This document shows, one piece after another, positions 7,917 to 18,139 of a stretch of DNA of 47,561 nucleotides. Both the position numbers and the translations under genes were made by a program. The notes below the pieces were generated by a model. It did no database searches. It saw only the letters and a program-made list of their open reading frames with translations, and was not told the DNA's origin. The DNA is taken from contig JAQQAL010000041.1 of the NCBI GenBank assembly GCA_028532855.1, forward strand, positions 1 through 47,561. The letters are read 5' to 3'. This DNA is from Candidatus Thalassospirochaeta sargassi. Lineage in GTDB: Bacteria; Spirochaetota; Spirochaetia; UBA9216. Numbering within the stretch: position 1 is the first letter of the stretch; every line of letters starts with the position of its first letter.

Positions 7917-8961
7917 TTTCTTCTTCCTTCTTCGACTGTAATTTGCGTGAAGTCTTAAGTACGCTATAATCAGTCATACCGAGACTTAAACCCCACTCAC
8001 TCAGTTTCTCTTTAATTTCAAGAAGCGATTTCTTACCAAAGTTTCTTGTTTTAGCAATTTCGTCTTCGCTTCTTCTTGTAAGATCACCGATTGTCTTTAT
8101 GTTTGCGTTTTTCAGGCAGTTGCTTGAGCGAACTGATAATTCGAGCTCTTCAACCGGAGTATCAAGAATAGTCTTAATTCTCTCTTCTTCCTCATCAACT
8201 TCTTCATCGCCACCGATTGTATCTTCATCAAAGTTTATAAAGATCGTGAAATGATCTTTAGCAATCTTTGCAGCCTCTGCTACTGCGTCTTCAGGAGAAA
8301 TTGTTCCGTCGGTTTCAACATTAAGCACGAGTTTATCGTAGTCATTTCTCTGACCGATTCTTGTATTCTCTATCTCATAACTCACTTTAACTATGGGTGA
8401 GAAAACGGAATCGATAGCAATTGTTCCGATAACCTCAATGTACTTTTCGTTAATTTCCGCAGGAACATAACCCCTGCCAAGATCTATCTGAACTTCGATA
8501 TCAAGGTTTCCACCTTCCATCATTGTAGCAATCTTGAGATCTTCGTTAAAAATTTCGATTTCATCATCAACCTTAAATGCTGCAGCTGTAATTTCACCAG
8601 CACCTTTAAGCTCAATGTTTATAATCTTCTGCTCAACATCTTCGGGTAACTTTATTTTTAACGCCTTAAGATTGTTTATGACCTCGGGTGTATCTTCAAC
8701 AATTTCAGGGATTGCCTCAAATTCGCTCGAAATCATATGAGGATTTCCTTCCTCATCATAACTTGTAATCTTAATTGCTGAAACTGCATATCCCTGGATT
8801 GAAGAAAGAAGAATCCTTCTTAAGGTATTACCAATTGTAGTACCGTATCCACGCTCAAATGGATAAGCAGTAAACTTACCTATGTTACTGCCTACCTCAC
8901 TGTGCTCAAAGGATATACCTTTCGGCTTCTTAAATCCTTTTAAAAGATTTTTTCGCGCCAT
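7909..8961 (-). CDS. rpoA: DNA-directed RNA polymerase alpha subunit
   Basis: A 350-residue alpha subunit. The N-terminal dimerisation domain (to about 235) carries [20 protein letters not shown], which docks beta and beta'. An acidic linker follows ([18 protein letters not shown]). The C-terminal domain has the helix-hairpin-helix DNA/UP-element contact region ([19 protein letters not shown], then [12 protein letters not shown]). I chose the ATG at 8961 because it gives the normal [10 protein letters not shown] start with GGGAG six bases upstream. An earlier in-frame start would overlap rpsD. Last-but-one gene of the alpha operon. Confidence 0.97.
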   Translation of the reverse strand: MARKNLLKGFKKPKGISFEHSEVGSNIGKFTAYPFERGYGTTIGNTLRRILLSSIQGYAVSAIKITSYDEEGNPHMISSEFEAIPEIVEDTPEVINNLKALKIKLPEDVEQKIINIELKGAGEITAAAFKVDDEIEIFNEDLKIATMMEGGNLDIEVQIDLGRGYVPAEINEKYIEVIGTIAIDSVFSPIVKVSYEIENTRIGQRNDYDKLVLNVETDGTISPEDAVAEAAKIAKDHFTIFINFDEDTIGGDEEVDEEEERIKTILDTPVEELELSVRSSNCLKNANIKTIGDLTRRSEDEIAKTRNFGKKSLLEIKEKLSEWGLSLGMTDYSVLKTSRKLQSKKEEENA

Positions 8962-8977
8962 GTGCACTCCCTGTTTT

Positions 8978-9613
8978 TTATCTTGAATAGAGCTCAACGA
9001 TCAGCTGTTCATTAAGATCAGCAAGATCAGCTACATCACTTCTAAGCGGTAATGCTTTAACTGTTCCCTTCATTGCATCCGGATCAATATCAATCCACGG
9101 ATAAACACCGGATTTGGTATATTCTTTGAGGCTTTCTTTAATTACAAGCAGGTTCTTGCTGCTGTCTTTAACCTCAATAACATCGCCTTCACGAACGATG
9201 TATGAAGAAATTGTTACCTTCTTTCCATTAACCCTGATATGTCCGTGAGATACTAACTGACGGGCCTGATTTCTGGATGATGCAAATCTCATTCTATAAA
9301 CAATATTATCAAGTCTTCTCTCAAGAAGAATAATCAGGTTCTCACCTGTTTTGCCCTTCATGCGGTCAGCTTTTACAAAAAAGATCTTGAACTGCTTTTC
9401 AAGCATTCCATATGTTCTTTTCAGCTTCTGTTTTTCACGAAGCTGTAGACCATAGTCGGACATCTTGCCGGCTCTGGTTCTCGGTCCCTTTCCGGGGGGA
9501 TTCCTCTTCTTTGTAATAGGGCATTTAGATCCTTTACATCGATCGCCCTTGAGATATAATCTTTTCTTTTCAGCACGGCAAAGCCTGCACTGAGGTCCTG
9601 TATTTCTTGCCAT
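8978..9613 (-). CDS. rpsD: 30S ribosomal protein S4 (zinc-binding form)
   Basis: A 211-residue S4, a 16S assembly initiator. The N-terminal four-cysteine cluster is intact: C9 and C12, then C26 and C31. This is the zinc-binding form rather than the Cys-free form. The S4 RNA-binding domain is at about 100-160 ([20 protein letters not shown], then [11 protein letters not shown]). In E. coli S4 represses the alpha operon by binding its mRNA. Gene order rpsM-rpsK-rpsD-rpoA-rplQ is the standard alpha operon. Confidence 0.98.
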   Translation of the reverse strand: MARNTGPQCRLCRAEKKRLYLKGDRCKGSKCPITKKRNPPGKGPRTRAGKMSDYGLQLREKQKLKRTYGMLEKQFKIFFVKADRMKGKTGENLIILLERRLDNIVYRMRFASSRNQARQLVSHGHIRVNGKKVTISSYIVREGDVIEVKDSSKNLLVIKESLKEYTKSGVYPWIDIDPDAMKGTVKALPLRSDVADLADLNEQLIVELYSR

Positions 9614-9623
9614 GTTAGTCTCC

Positions 9624-10004
9624 TTATACCCTTCTGCTCTTTCTGGGTCTACAGCCGTTATGCGGTATGGGTGTCATATCAACAATACCCTTTACCCATA
9701 AGCCTAAGTTACCAAGAGAGCGGATAGCCGACTCACGACCAACTCCGGGACCTTTTACATATACGTGAACAGACTGAAGACCATAATCCATAGCCTTTTT
9801 TGCTGCTGTCTCCGCTGTAGTTTGCGCTGCATACGGAGTAGACTTTTTAGCACCTCGGAAACCGAGTCCTCCTGCACTAGCCCATGAAACAGCGTTTCCG
9901 TTCAGGTCGGTAATTGTAACTATAGTATTATTGAAGGTTGCCTGAATATAGACATTCCCTTCGTGAACCGTCTTCTTCTCTTTCTTTTTCTTAACCTTTG
10001 CCAA
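9624..10004 (-). CDS. rpsK: 30S ribosomal protein S11
   Basis: A 126-residue S11 of the platform near the mRNA exit. Conserved stretches are [31 protein letters not shown] and the C-terminal [14 protein letters not shown]. The N-terminal lysine-rich segment is short, and the length is normal. It is preceded by an AGG-rich ribosome-binding site and follows rpsM by 15 bases. Confidence 0.98.
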   Translation of the reverse strand: MAKVKKKKEKKTVHEGNVYIQATFNNTIVTITDLNGNAVSWASAGGLGFRGAKKSTPYAAQTTAETAAKKAMDYGLQSVHVYVKGPGVGRESAIRSLGNLGLWVKGIVDMTPIPHNGCRPRKSRRV

Positions 10005-10019
10005 ATCACTTACCTCCGG

Positions 10020-10394
10020 TTATTTAGCTGCTTTCTTCTTGCCAGCAACTGTCTTCTTCTTACCTTTTCTAGTACGTGCATTGGTTTTTGTCCTCTGTCC
10101 ACGTACGGGTAATCCTCTTCTGTGTCTGAGACCTCTGTAACAACCTATGTCCATCAATCTCTTGATGTTAAGTGCTGTCTCAGTTCGAAGCCGTCCTTCA
10201 ACCTTGTATTCGTTATCAAGTATCTGACGAAGTTTAGCTACATCATCACTTGAAAGATCATTCATTTTACTGTCGGGATCAACATCGAGTTTTTCGCAAA
10301 TCTCGAGAGCCGTAGTCCGGCCGATACCGAAAATATATGTCAATGAAATCTTAATTGATTTATTAGGAAGGTCTACACCTGAAATTCGTGCCAT
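10020..10394 (-). CDS. rpsM: 30S ribosomal protein S13
   Basis: A 124-residue S13, which contacts the large subunit and P-site tRNA from the 30S head. It starts [14 protein letters not shown] and carries the conserved [19 protein letters not shown] and a basic C-terminal tail of lysines. The ATG at 10394 follows a GGGGG stretch; a TTG one codon earlier is possible but unnecessary. It is the first gene of the alpha operon, directly after rpmJ. Confidence 0.98.
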   Translation of the reverse strand: MARISGVDLPNKSIKISLTYIFGIGRTTALEICEKLDVDPDSKMNDLSSDDVAKLRQILDNEYKVEGRLRTETALNIKRLMDIGCYRGLRHRRGLPVRGQRTKTNARTRKGKKKTVAGKKKAAK

Positions 10395-10404
10395 CAATAT
10401 CCCC

Positions 10405-10518
10405 CTATTTCTGTCTCTGTTTATGTTTTGGGTTAGTGCAGATAATTCTCAGCACACCCCGTCTTCTAATAACCTTGCATTTATCACACATGGGTTTAAC
10501 ACTTGCTCTTACTTTCAT
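10405..10518 (-). CDS. rpmJ: 50S ribosomal protein L36 (zinc-ribbon form)
   Basis: A 37-codon gene between secY and rpsM. The product begins [19 protein letters not shown] and ends KHKQRQK. The zinc ligands are C11, C14, C27 and H32, so this is the zinc-binding type. AAGGGA lies six bases before the ATG. It occupies its usual place at the end of the spc operon. The genes adk, map and infA, which often lie between secY and rpmJ, are absent; only ten bases separate the two genes. Confidence 0.97.
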   Translation of the reverse strand: MKVRASVKPMCDKCKVIRRRGVLRIICTNPKHKQRQK

Positions 10519-10528
10519 CTGTTTTCCC

Positions 10529-11851
10529 TTAGAGATTTCTCGATTTAATCTTGCCTTTCTTTACAAAACCTTCCTGATGGTGCATCCGCAGATGACCCTC
10601 AATCTGTGACATTGTATCAAGGTCAACACCTACCATAATCAGAAGTGAAGTACCACCCAGCAACATTGCCGCGCTTGCGGGGAAGTTGAACACTGCCTGA
10701 ACAATAGTTGGAATAATCGCTATAAATGCGAGAAATATGGCTCCGGGCAGAATAATTCTATTAAGAATCTTTGTCAGATATTCTTCAAGTTTATCTGCAC
10801 GAACACCCGGTATTGAGCCACCGTTTTCTCTTATCTGTCTTGCAATTTCCATAGGATTCAGGGTTGCCTGAGTATAAAAATAAGCAAAAAAGATAATCAA
10901 TAGCGTATATATAATTAAATAAGCTGGACCACTGGGCCTCAGCCAATATGAAAAGTTACCAAGCCACTTGATATCACTACCCAAACTGTTGCTTATCTGA
11001 AGCAGGAAAGTAAGAATAGATGATGCAAAAATAACCGGAATAACACCAGAGGGGTTAATCTTAAACGGTATGTAAGTGCTCTGTGCACCGTACATTTTAC
11101 GTCCGACTACCCTTTTGGCATAATGCACGGGTATTTTTCTCTGCCCCTGCTGCTCATAGATGACCAGTGCTACAACCGCAACAAACATTGCAAGAACAAT
11201 GATTACAAAGACAGGGTTTAGTGAATCTTCCCTAACTGCACGTAAGATAGAAGCGAATGCATTGGGCATTCTTGCAACAATACCTGCAAAGATTATCAAG
11301 GAAATACCGTTTCCGACACCACGCTGTGTAATCTGTTCTCCCATCCACATCAGAAATACTGTACCTGCTGTTACAGTAAGCATAGCAATCAACGAATATG
11401 GAAGTCTTGCCATTGTAATAGCATCAGGAATCTGATTGGCGTAAACCGTTACAACATAAGACTGTATCAAACATACAATAACTGTTCCGTACCTGGTGAA
11501 CTTCTGTATCTTTTTCCTGCCGCCGTCCTCTTCTGAAATTTTCTTTAGGAAAGGAAAAACCATCAAAAGAAGCTGCATTATAATGGACATCGATATGTAA
11601 GGCATAATACCAAGCATAAAGATTGAGAAGTTTTTAAAACCACCGCCGGAAAAGAAATCAATATATTCCGTAATTCCTATCGCATTTGCACCTTCCTGCG
11701 CCATAAAGTATAGCTTCAAGGCATTTAAATTAATGCCAGGAATAGGTATAGCAACACCGAGTCTGTAGACTACCAGCATTAGTATTGTGAAAAGGATTCT
11801 ATCACGCAGATCCTTTACACGCATCATATCAGCGAGCTTGTTACCAGCCAT
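10529..11851 (-). CDS. secY: Sec translocon channel subunit SecY
   Basis: A 440-residue integral membrane protein with about ten predicted helices, the central pore of the Sec export machinery. Landmarks are the N-terminal [19 protein letters not shown] helix, the plug region near GINLNALKL, the conserved [15 protein letters not shown] and [12 protein letters not shown] segments, and the cytoplasmic loop [12 protein letters not shown] that contacts the ribosome and SecA. Its ATG lies one base after the rplO stop (coupled translation). SecE is encoded in the same block about 23 kb away. Confidence 0.98.
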   Translation of the reverse strand: MAGNKLADMMRVKDLRDRILFTILMLVVYRLGVAIPIPGINLNALKLYFMAQEGANAIGITEYIDFFSGGGFKNFSIFMLGIMPYISMSIIMQLLLMVFPFLKKISEEDGGRKKIQKFTRYGTVIVCLIQSYVVTVYANQIPDAITMARLPYSLIAMLTVTAGTVFLMWMGEQITQRGVGNGISLIIFAGIVARMPNAFASILRAVREDSLNPVFVIIVLAMFVAVVALVIYEQQGQRKIPVHYAKRVVGRKMYGAQSTYIPFKINPSGVIPVIFASSILTFLLQISNSLGSDIKWLGNFSYWLRPSGPAYLIIYTLLIIFFAYFYTQATLNPMEIARQIRENGGSIPGVRADKLEEYLTKILNRIILPGAIFLAFIAIIPTIVQAVFNFPASAAMLLGGTSLLIMVGVDLDTMSQIEGHLRMHHQEGFVKKGKIKSRNL

Positions 11852-11852
11852 T

Positions 11853-12296
11853 CTAACCTTCTTTGACTATGCTTCCGCCGGCCTTTTCAATCTTTTCGAC
11901 TGCACCTGCTGAAACTTTTTCAATGTCAACTTTGATTTTCTTGGTGAGTTCTCCGTCACCGAGGATCTTTACCTTTACGTTCTTACCCTTTACAATCCCT
12001 TTCTCTTTGAGGGATTCCAGGCTGACTGTTTCACCGTCATCGAACTTGGCTTCAATCTCACGAAGATTAACGGCCTTGTATTCAACTTTGAAAGGATAGT
12101 TTGAAAAACCCCTTCTGGCTACTCGTCTGTATAAAGGCATCTGCCCGCCTTCAAACCCGGGACGAACACCTCCGCCGGAGCGGGCATTCTGTCCGTTGGA
12201 ACCTCTGCCGCTTGTACCACCGCGAGTTGAACCGTTTCCACGGCCTATTACTCTTTTCTTTTTGGTTGCACCCTTAGGTGCTCTAATTTCATCCAT
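11853..12296 (-). CDS. rplO: 50S ribosomal protein L15
   Basis: A 147-residue L15. The glycine/arginine-rich extended N-terminal arm is clear (KKRVIGRGNGSTRGGTSGRG) and inserts into 23S rRNA. It is followed by GFEGGQMPLYRRVARRGF and the globular C-terminal domain with the SAGAVEKIEKAGG motif. It lies two bases after rpmD. The usual first residues are shortened relative to E. coli. Confidence 0.97.
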   Translation of the reverse strand: MDEIRAPKGATKKKRVIGRGNGSTRGGTSGRGSNGQNARSGGGVRPGFEGGQMPLYRRVARRGFSNYPFKVEYKAVNLREIEAKFDDGETVSLESLKEKGIVKGKNVKVKILGDGELTKKIKVDIEKVSAGAVEKIEKAGGSIVKEG

Positions 12297-12298
12297 AA

Positions 12299-12496
12299 CT
12301 AACCAATCTCCTCAACTTTCACAAGGTGTGAGACAGTATTAACCATACCCAGTATTGCAGGATTTGCTTCCTTGACTACCGACTGATTCAGCTTTCGCAG
12401 TCCAAGAGCCTTAAGTGTAGCTCTCTGATTGGGTTTTCTGCCTATACCGCTTCTTACAAGCTCTATTTTAACCTGTTTCATTTTCTTCTTGGCCAT
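12299..12496 (-). CDS. rpmD: 50S ribosomal protein L30
   Basis: A 65-residue L30 with the conserved [20 protein letters not shown] core and C-terminal VSHLVKVEE. The ATG at 12496 gives the [11 protein letters not shown] start and lies two bases after the rpsE stop. An upstream GTG inside the rpsE end is unlikely. The slightly longer lysine-rich N-terminus is the only departure from the usual 60 residues. Confidence 0.96.
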   Translation of the reverse strand: MAKKKMKQVKIELVRSGIGRKPNQRATLKALGLRKLNQSVVKEANPAILGMVNTVSHLVKVEEIG

Positions 12497-12498
12497 AA

Positions 12499-12993
12499 TT
12501 AACCCCACATATCGGCGAGAGTTTTACCCCTGCCCTTTGCAATCGCTCTGGCGTTCATCATGTTCTCGAGTCCGTTGAATACAGCTTTTGTAATATTCAT
12601 TGTATTTCCTGAACCGAGTGATTTACTCAGAATATTGTTAATTCCGCATACTTCCATTACAGCACGAACCGGACCGCCGGCAATGATACCGGTACCTGGA
12701 GCTGCGGGTTTAAGAATAACCCTTGCACTCTTATATTCACCAACATATTCGTGGGGGACTGTACTGTTTTTAATAGGTACGCTAATCATGTTGTTCTTGG
12801 CTTTTTCAACAGATTTCCGGATAGCTTCAGAAACATCATTCGCTTTACCGAATCCGTATCCTACCCGTCCGTTCTGATCTCCGACAACTACCAGTGCCGA
12901 GAAAGAAAATCTTCTACCGCCCTTTACAACCTTGGCAACCCTATTGAGTTTAACGAGCTTTTCAATATACTCTTTATCGTTTGCAGCTTCCAA
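12499..12993 (-). CDS. rpsE: 30S ribosomal protein S5
   Basis: A 164-residue S5, a translational-fidelity protein and the site of spectinomycin-resistance mutations. It has the N-terminal double-stranded-RNA-binding-like domain ([32 protein letters not shown]) and the C-terminal domain ([20 protein letters not shown]). The start codon is TTG, placed six bases after a perfect AGGAGG at 13000-13005. There is no ATG at an equivalent position. Length is normal. Confidence 0.96.
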   Translation of the reverse strand: MEAANDKEYIEKLVKLNRVAKVVKGGRRFSFSALVVVGDQNGRVGYGFGKANDVSEAIRKSVEKAKNNMISVPIKNSTVPHEYVGEYKSARVILKPAAPGTGIIAGGPVRAVMEVCGINNILSKSLGSGNTMNITKAVFNGLENMMNARAIAKGRGKTLADMWG

Positions 12994-13003
12994 CTTCTTC
13001 CTC

Positions 13004-13363
13004 CTAAATGGTTATACCTGACTTACGGGCACCGTCGGCAATGGCTTTAACCTTACCGTGATAAACGTATCCGTTTCTGTCAAATACTACATTGGTTATC
13101 TTCTTCTCTTTAAGTCTTTCACCGATGAGTTCTCCGAGCTTTGCTGCACCTTCTACACTCGAAGGAATAGACTTATTATCTTTTTCAAGATTATTTGCAT
13201 ACGCAATAGTCTTTCCGCTCAGGTCGTCAATAACCTGAATGTATAGATGTCTGGAACTCTTGTAAACGCTCATTCTAGGTCTTTCAGGTGTGCCCTGTAC
13301 AACCTTACGAACATGCTTTTTTCTTCTGACTCTTCGATTTGCTTTCTGTATCAGCTTCTTCAT
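13004..13363 (-). CDS. rplR: 50S ribosomal protein L18
   Basis: A 119-residue L18 that binds 5S rRNA together with L5. Conserved segments are a basic N-terminus (RRVRRKKHVRKVVQGTPERP), RMSVYKSSRHLYIQVIDD and the end RNGYVYHGKVKAIADGARK. It follows rplF by nine bases and overlaps nothing. Confidence 0.97.
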   Translation of the reverse strand: MKKLIQKANRRVRRKKHVRKVVQGTPERPRMSVYKSSRHLYIQVIDDLSGKTIAYANNLEKDNKSIPSSVEGAAKLGELIGERLKEKKITNVVFDRNGYVYHGKVKAIADGARKSGITI

Positions 13364-13372
13364 TTAATTACC

Positions 13373-13909
13373 CTACTTAATACCTGACTTACCAATCTTG
13401 CGTCTGATATTTTCATCATCGTACCTGATACCCTTACCCTTGTACGGCTCAGGCGGTCTAAGCGACCTGATTTCAGCACTCACCTGACCTACTCTCTGCT
13501 TATCGACACCGGCAACAGTCACCTTGTTACCTTCAGCGGTAACGGTTATACCGTCTTCAATGTAGTAATCGATAGGCTGTGAATAACCAAGATTCAATGT
13601 AAGAATATCTTTGTTAACTTCGGCTCTGTAACCAACGCCGTTGATAACCAGACTCTTTGAGTATCCCTGAGATACACCGACTACCATATTACTAATAAGC
13701 GAGCGATAAAGCCCATGATATGAATGAGCGGTTTTAGTATCTTTCTTTACGCTTACAGTTACTTCTTTTTCTTCAACCTTGATTTCAACTTCCGGCTTAT
13801 AATCCTGTTCAAGTTTTCCCTTGGGGCCTTCAACAGTGATCATGTCATCGGTAACTGAAACTTTGACTCCCTGCGGAATCTCTATCGGTAATTTTCCTAT
13901 TCGTGACAT
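13373..13909 (-). CDS. rplF: 50S ribosomal protein L6
   Basis: A 178-residue L6, near the GTPase centre. It contains the two duplicated L6 domains, starting MSRIGKLPIEIPQGV and ending with the signature RPPEPYKGKGIRYDDENIRRK. Start is the ATG at 13909 with GGGGGA upstream. Standard length and standard place between rpsH and rplR. Confidence 0.98.
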   Translation of the reverse strand: MSRIGKLPIEIPQGVKVSVTDDMITVEGPKGKLEQDYKPEVEIKVEEKEVTVSVKKDTKTAHSYHGLYRSLISNMVVGVSQGYSKSLVINGVGYRAEVNKDILTLNLGYSQPIDYYIEDGITVTAEGNKVTVAGVDKQRVGQVSAEIRSLRPPEPYKGKGIRYDDENIRRKIGKSGIK

Positions 13910-13922
13910 AACTCCCCCAATT

Positions 13923-14321
13923 CTACCAAACTGAACAAATCAGTTCGCCGCCGACTTTCTTTTCAGCAGCCTTCTTACCGGTTGTAACACCTGCGGAAGT
14001 TGAAACTATAAGAGTACCGTAACCATTAAAGATACGTGGCATCTTCTTATAACTCGAGTAAATTCTTCTTCCCGGTTTTGATATTTTCTTAATACCGTGG
14101 ATGATCGGCTGATCCTCCTCTGCATACTTCAGAAAAATTCTTATGAAGTTGATACCGTCAATCGTGGTTTTCTTAAAGTTCTTAACATAACCTTCGTTCT
14201 TCAAAATCTTTACTATTTCAAGTTTAAGTTTTGAAGTTGGTATATCAACCCTGTCAAATCGCGCGCTATTCGCGTTTCTAATTTTTGTCAACATATCAGC
14301 TACAGGATCTGAAACTGCCAT
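13923..14321 (-). CDS. rpsH: 30S ribosomal protein S8
   Basis: A 132-residue S8, the central-domain assembly protein that in E. coli represses the spc operon by binding mRNA around the rplE start. It begins [17 protein letters not shown] and has the conserved C-terminal [20 protein letters not shown], where many S8 proteins have STSxGxMTxxxA. Length is normal. Confidence 0.98.
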   Translation of the reverse strand: MAVSDPVADMLTKIRNANSARFDRVDIPTSKLKLEIVKILKNEGYVKNFKKTTIDGINFIRIFLKYAEEDQPIIHGIKKISKPGRRIYSSYKKMPRIFNGYGTLIVSTSAGVTTGKKAAEKKVGGELICSVW

Positions 14322-14331
14322 ATTATTCTCC

Positions 14332-14517
14332 CTACCAGCTGGATTTAGTTACGCCCGGGATAAGACCCTCACTGGCGTATTTTCTGAAACAAACTCTACA
14401 CATTTTAAACTTCCGCATATAACCTCTGGGTCTTCCACAGACTTTACATCTGTTGACCTTTCTTGTGCTATACTTTGGAGTCCGGTTAGCTTTTACAATC
14501 ATTGATTTTTTAGCCAT
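14332..14517 (-). CDS. rpsN: 30S ribosomal protein S14 type Z
   Basis: A 61-residue zinc-binding short S14. The two CxxC pairs are C24/C27 ([10 protein letters not shown]) and C40/C43 (CRVCFRKYA), followed by [11 protein letters not shown]. This is the zinc form found in Firmicutes, Thermus and spirochaetes rather than the 100-residue Cys-free form. It follows rplE in the spc operon. Confidence 0.98.
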   Translation of the reverse strand: MAKKSMIVKANRTPKYSTRKVNRCKVCGRPRGYMRKFKMCRVCFRKYASEGLIPGVTKSSW

Positions 14518-14528
14518 TATCTATGCTC

Positions 14529-15083
14529 CTATTTACTGAACGGCATGCCGAGCTTCTGAAGAAGGCTCTTGGCTTCCTGGTCGGTCTTTGCGGTTGTAAC
14601 TATTGCAATGTTAAGTCCGCTAACCCGCTCAATCTTGTCATAATCGATTTCAGGAAAAATTATCTGCTCAGTAATACCAAGCGAATAGTTTCCGTTGCCG
14701 TCGAAAGCGTTAGGGTTTGTACCTCTAAAGTCCTTAACTCGCGGAAGAGCAACACATGTGAATCTTTCAAAAAATTCCCACATATAAGCGCCGCGCAGAG
14801 TTACCTTTGCGCCAACTTCCTGTCCTTCACGGAGCTTGAAGTTGGATATTGATTTTCTTGCCTTTGTTTTTACAGCCTTCTGGCCGGTCATAAGTTCAAG
14901 TTCAGCTACTGCTGATTCAAGAAACTTTTTATTGGCTATTGCATCTCCGCAGCCTACACTGAGGATGATTTTCTCTAAATTGGGAACCTGCATGGGAGAT
15001 TTGTAGCCGAATTCTTCCTGAAGTTCTTTAAAGACTTTGTCTTTGTAGAACTGCTTTACTGTTGGTACGTATACTTCTGCCAT
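14529..15083 (-). CDS. rplE: 50S ribosomal protein L5
   Basis: A 184-residue L5, the 5S rRNA-binding protein that touches P-site tRNA. Conserved are [40 protein letters not shown] and the [19 protein letters not shown] region. The ATG at 15083 shares one base with the rplX stop (TAATG), so translation is coupled; the upstream in-frame start lies within rplX and is not used. Confidence 0.97.
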   Translation of the reverse strand: MAEVYVPTVKQFYKDKVFKELQEEFGYKSPMQVPNLEKIILSVGCGDAIANKKFLESAVAELELMTGQKAVKTKARKSISNFKLREGQEVGAKVTLRGAYMWEFFERFTCVALPRVKDFRGTNPNAFDGNGNYSLGITEQIIFPEIDYDKIERVSGLNIAIVTTAKTDQEAKSLLQKLGMPFSK

Positions 15084-15391
15084 TAGATTGTATCCCCGCA
15101 TTTCTTACAGATTCTTGTCTTTTCCTTTCCGTCAATTTTATATCCAATTCTGGTAGGTCCGCATTTTTTGCAGATTACCTTTACATTCGATATATCCATA
15201 GCTGCCTCTATACTGATAATACCACCCTTATCATTCTGGCTTTTCGGCTTCTGAGCCTTCTTAACAATGTTTACACCCTGAATGATAATTCGGCCGTTCT
15301 CAGCATCTACTTTGACAACCTTGCCGGTTTTACCCTTATCTTTTCCACAAACGACTTTAACTGTGTCGTCTTTCTTTATCTTTGTACCCAT
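15083..15391 (-). CDS. rplX: 50S ribosomal protein L24
   Basis: A 102-residue L24 with the KOW motif at the N-terminus ([20 protein letters not shown]), an assembly initiator of the large subunit. The C-terminal [15 protein letters not shown]...CKKC has two CxxC pairs, a zinc-ribbon-like feature seen in some L24 proteins. Two consecutive ATG codons exist (15394 and 15391). The second lies seven bases after AGGAG and is preferred; the first would be four bases away. Confidence 0.95.
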   Translation of the reverse strand: MGTKIKKDDTVKVVCGKDKGKTGKVVKVDAENGRIIIQGVNIVKKAQKPKSQNDKGGIISIEAAMDISNVKVICKKCGPTRIGYKIDGKEKTRICKKCGDTI

Positions 15392-15403
15392 CATAGAACT
15401 CCT

Positions 15404-15772
15404 TTAAAGAACCTCAGGTGCGAGCGAAACAATCTTCATGAATCCTTCATCACGAAGTTCTCTTGCTACCGGACCGAAAATTCTCTTTCCTTTCGGAGCC
15501 TGATTGGCGTCAATAATAACGCAGGCATTGTCATCAAATCTAATATAAGTACCATCAGGTCTTCTGAATTCCTTACTGGTTCTGACAATAACCGCCTGCT
15601 GAACATCACCTTTCTTGATGGCCGCGTTAGGTAAAGCATCTTTTACAGCTACAACTATGATGTCACCGATTCCCGCAGTCATTTTATGACTACCGCCGAG
15701 AACCTTTATACACTGGACCCTTTTAGCTCCGCTGTTATCTGCTACGTTCAGATACGTTTGCATCTGGATCAT
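15404..15772 (-). CDS. rplN: 50S ribosomal protein L14
   Basis: A 122-residue L14 with textbook ends [19 protein letters not shown] and [12 protein letters not shown]. It lies at the subunit interface and forms bridge B8. The start follows AAGGAG by seven bases. It is the first gene of the spc group and is separated from rpsQ by an 83-base spacer with a small hairpin. Confidence 0.98.
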   Translation of the reverse strand: MIQMQTYLNVADNSGAKRVQCIKVLGGSHKMTAGIGDIIVVAVKDALPNAAIKKGDVQQAVIVRTSKEFRRPDGTYIRFDDNACVIIDANQAPKGKRIFGPVARELRDEGFMKIVSLAPEVL

Positions 15773-15831
15773 ATCATCACTCCTTCAAGTATGCCGGCCT
15801 GATATCGCTACCTGCACACTATAAATCCTGT

Positions 15832-15846
15832 GAGCGAAAACCGCTC
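15832..15846 (-). promoter_or_regulatory. Small hairpin in the rpsQ-rplN spacer
   Basis: GAGCG/CGCTC (15832-15836 with 15842-15846) around a five-base loop, just after the rpsQ stop. No T-run follows on the minus strand, so it is not a terminator. A TATAGT on the minus strand further into the spacer has no acceptable -35. It may mark the S10/spc junction as an RNA-processing or regulatory structure, but nothing in the sequence proves this. Confidence 0.35.
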
Positions 15847-15855
15847 GTGAGCAGT

Positions 15856-16131
15856 TTATTTTGCTCTCTCTACAATTTCAACAAGACGCCAGCACTTATC
15901 TTTGCTGATAGGTCTGGACTCAATAACACGTACAGTATCACCGATATTGGCTTCATTCTTTTCATCATGTGCCTTGAGCTTCTTACTTCTTGCAAGATAC
16001 TTCTTGTAAAGTTTATGAAGCTTTCTTGTATTAACCTGAACAACGATAGTTTTATCCATCTTGTCGCTTACTACAACTCCGGTATATGTCTTGTTATAAC
16101 CTTTGGTTCTTTCTACTGCATTAGCATCCAT
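15856..16131 (-). CDS. rpsQ: 30S ribosomal protein S17
   Basis: A 91-residue S17, an OB-fold primary 16S-binding protein. Conserved are [18 protein letters not shown], the [20 protein letters not shown] segment and [18 protein letters not shown] short hydrophilic N-terminal extension ([12 protein letters not shown]) precedes the fold. Last gene of the S10 group. Confidence 0.97.
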   Translation of the reverse strand: MDANAVERTKGYNKTYTGVVVSDKMDKTIVVQVNTRKLHKLYKKYLARSKKLKAHDEKNEANIGDTVRVIESRPISKDKCWRLVEIVERAK

Positions 16132-16145
16132 AATAATCTCCTGTC

Positions 16146-16346
16146 CTAAGCCTTACGAATACCCAAAGAGTACTCATGGATAATCGTATTAAGTCTTGTA
16201 ATCTGTCTTCTGACAGTTCTTACCTCAATAGGACTCTCGACGTGTCCAAGAACCTTGCTGAATCTACTATCCATATGCTTCTTCTTAAGCTCTTCCCGCT
16301 TATTCAGAAGTTCTTCGTATGTTAAATCATTAAATGAATCTTTCAT
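16146..16346 (-). CDS. rpmC: 50S ribosomal protein L29
   Basis: A 66-residue L29 at the peptide exit tunnel, where signal recognition particle and trigger factor dock. It is a two-helix coiled coil starting [20 protein letters not shown], with [17 protein letters not shown] towards the end. It lies two bases after rplP. Confidence 0.96.
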   Translation of the reverse strand: MKDSFNDLTYEELLNKREELKKKHMDSRFSKVLGHVESPIEVRTVRRQITRLNTIIHEYSLGIRKA

Positions 16347-16348
16347 GA

Positions 16349-16768
16349 TTAATCAAGACTCCTTCTTTCAGCAAATTTCACCTTAATAGGTAATTTGTTA
16401 CCAGCAAGCCTCATAGCTTCACGGGCAAGTTCAACATCAACACCGGACATCTCAAACATGACTGTACCGGGTTTAACTTCTGCAACCCAATATTCAGGGT
16501 TACCCTTCCCCTTACCCATTCGGGTTTCAGCAGGCTTCTTAGTATAAGGAATATCGGGGAAAATTCTAATCCAGACCTTTCCACCTCTCTTGATATGCCT
16601 TGTCATCGCGATACGCGCTGCTTCTATCTGCCTATTGGTAATCCATTTATTCTCAAGAGAAACCAGACCGTAGTCGCCGAAGGCAATTGTATTGCCTCTC
16701 TGAGCGACTCCTCTGAGTACGCCTCCCCTCTGCCTTTTCCTAAATTTCGTTCTTTTCGGACTAAGCAT
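16349..16768 (-). CDS. rplP: 50S ribosomal protein L16
   Basis: A 139-residue L16, which helps position A-site tRNA. Conserved are [15 protein letters not shown] at the start, [40 protein letters not shown] and [18 protein letters not shown]. Length is normal. Five bases separate it from rpsC. Confidence 0.98.
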   Translation of the reverse strand: MLSPKRTKFRKRQRGGVLRGVAQRGNTIAFGDYGLVSLENKWITNRQIEAARIAMTRHIKRGGKVWIRIFPDIPYTKKPAETRMGKGKGNPEYWVAEVKPGTVMFEMSGVDVELAREAMRLAGNKLPIKVKFAERRSLD

Positions 16769-16773
16769 CTCGA

Positions 16774-17475
16774 TTAACTCCTTGCAGAGGACTTATCTCT
16801 CTGTTTTTTAACGAGAAGACCCGCATCCTCTTTCCGATCTCTTTTGTACACTTCGCCGGTGAAAACCCAGACTTTTACGCCGATAAGACCGAAAGTTGTG
16901 TCAGCTTCAGCAAAACCGTATTCAATGTTAGCTCTAAGAGTATGCAGAGGAACTCGTCCCGCCTTGTACTGCTCAGTTCTTGACATTTCGGCGCCGCCGA
17001 GTCGACCTGAAACTTTAACCTTAATGCCCTGAATACCAGTTTTCATAGCGTTGTTAACTGCCATCTTAAGAGTTCTTCTGAAAGAACTTCTGGATTTAAG
17101 CTGTCGCGCAATATTCAGTGCGATAATCTGTGCATCACTTTCCGGCTGCTTAATTTCCTTAATCTTGATCTGAATCTTTTTACCTGCAATTGTCTGCAGT
17201 CTATTTCCGATCTTTTCGATATTGGAACCCTTAGCACCGATAATTATTCCGGGACGTGAAGTCTGAATAACTACAGTAATTCTCTGCGGATGTCTGATAA
17301 TTTCGATATCTGAAATATCGGCACCCTTGGTTTCGGGACAGTTCAGAAGAGTTTTTCTGATAACAAGGTCTTCATGCAGTGTATCAGCATACTCTCTGGG
17401 GTCCACATACCATTTAGATTTCCAGGTCTTGTTTATACCGATTCGTAAACCTATTGGATTAACTTTCTGACCCAT
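16774..17475 (-). CDS. rpsC: 30S ribosomal protein S3
   Basis: A 233-residue S3, part of the mRNA-entry helicase. It begins [16 protein letters not shown], has the KH domain ([20 protein letters not shown]) and the C-terminal domain ([19 protein letters not shown]). The ATG directly abuts the rplV stop, and the GGGGGAG that serves as its ribosome-binding site lies inside the rplV 3' end, so the two are coupled. Confidence 0.98.
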   Translation of the reverse strand: MGQKVNPIGLRIGINKTWKSKWYVDPREYADTLHEDLVIRKTLLNCPETKGADISDIEIIRHPQRITVVIQTSRPGIIIGAKGSNIEKIGNRLQTIAGKKIQIKIKEIKQPESDAQIIALNIARQLKSRSSFRRTLKMAVNNAMKTGIQGIKVKVSGRLGGAEMSRTEQYKAGRVPLHTLRANIEYGFAEADTTFGLIGVKVWVFTGEVYKRDRKEDAGLLVKKQRDKSSARS

Positions 17476-17838
17476 TTACTCCCCCACACTCGCAATTTCG
17501 TCTACAACAACTGTTATATGACTCATTCTTTTTAAAAGAATGTCTCTTCTTCCGCGGCCCCTTGCCCAAACTCTTTTCATCCGGGGGCCTTCATCTATCA
17601 TAAGAGTCTTGACGTAGAGCATTTCTTCATCAAGATTCTTGTTCTGGAAGAGAGCGTTCGCAGCTGCCGACTGGATTGTCTTGCGAAGATAAACAGCACC
17701 TTTCTGAGGAAGACTCTCTAAAATTGCGACCGCCTCAGTGTAAGGCTTATTCCTGACTACATTAGCTACGCTTCGCAGCTTTGTAGGTGCAATCATAAGG
17801 TGTGTTGATTTAGCTTTATAACCTTTCTTTGCTTCCAT
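17476..17838 (-). CDS. rplV: 50S ribosomal protein L22
   Basis: A 120-residue L22; its beta-hairpin lines the exit tunnel and is a site of macrolide-resistance changes. Conserved are KSTHLMIAPTKLRSVANVVR and the hairpin region DEGPRMKRVWARGRGRRD. Two adjacent ATG codons exist (17841 and 17838). The second is seven bases from AGG and is preferred. Confidence 0.95.
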   Translation of the reverse strand: MEAKKGYKAKSTHLMIAPTKLRSVANVVRNKPYTEAVAILESLPQKGAVYLRKTIQSAAANALFQNKNLDEEMLYVKTLMIDEGPRMKRVWARGRGRRDILLKRMSHITVVVDEIASVGE

Positions 17839-17846
17839 CATAATAC

Positions 17847-18128
17847 CTATCTCTTACCAGCTTTTTTATCTGAACCTGCATGACCTCTGTAGAATCTAGT
17901 CGGTGCAAATTCACCGAGCTTATGACCTACAAGGTTTTCCGTGATATACACAGGCACCCAGGTTTTTCCGTTATATACGGAAACTGTAAATCCTACCATT
18001 TCAGGGAAGATAGTTGATGATCTTGAATAGGTTTTCACCATCTTCTTATCACCTGACTTCGTCATCTCAACGATTCTTTTGTACAGCTTCCTTTCTATAA
18101 AAGGACCTTTCTTTATTGACCTAGCCAC
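17847..18128 (-). CDS. rpsS: 30S ribosomal protein S19
   Basis: A 93-residue S19 of the 30S head, partner of S13. It begins [19 protein letters not shown] and carries [20 protein letters not shown] and [15 protein letters not shown]. Standard length and position between rplB and rplV. Confidence 0.98.
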   Translation of the reverse strand: MARSIKKGPFIERKLYKRIVEMTKSGDKKMVKTYSRSSTIFPEMVGFTVSVYNGKTWVPVYITENLVGHKLGEFAPTRFYRGHAGSDKKAGKR

Positions 18129-18139
18129 TGTCTATTCTC

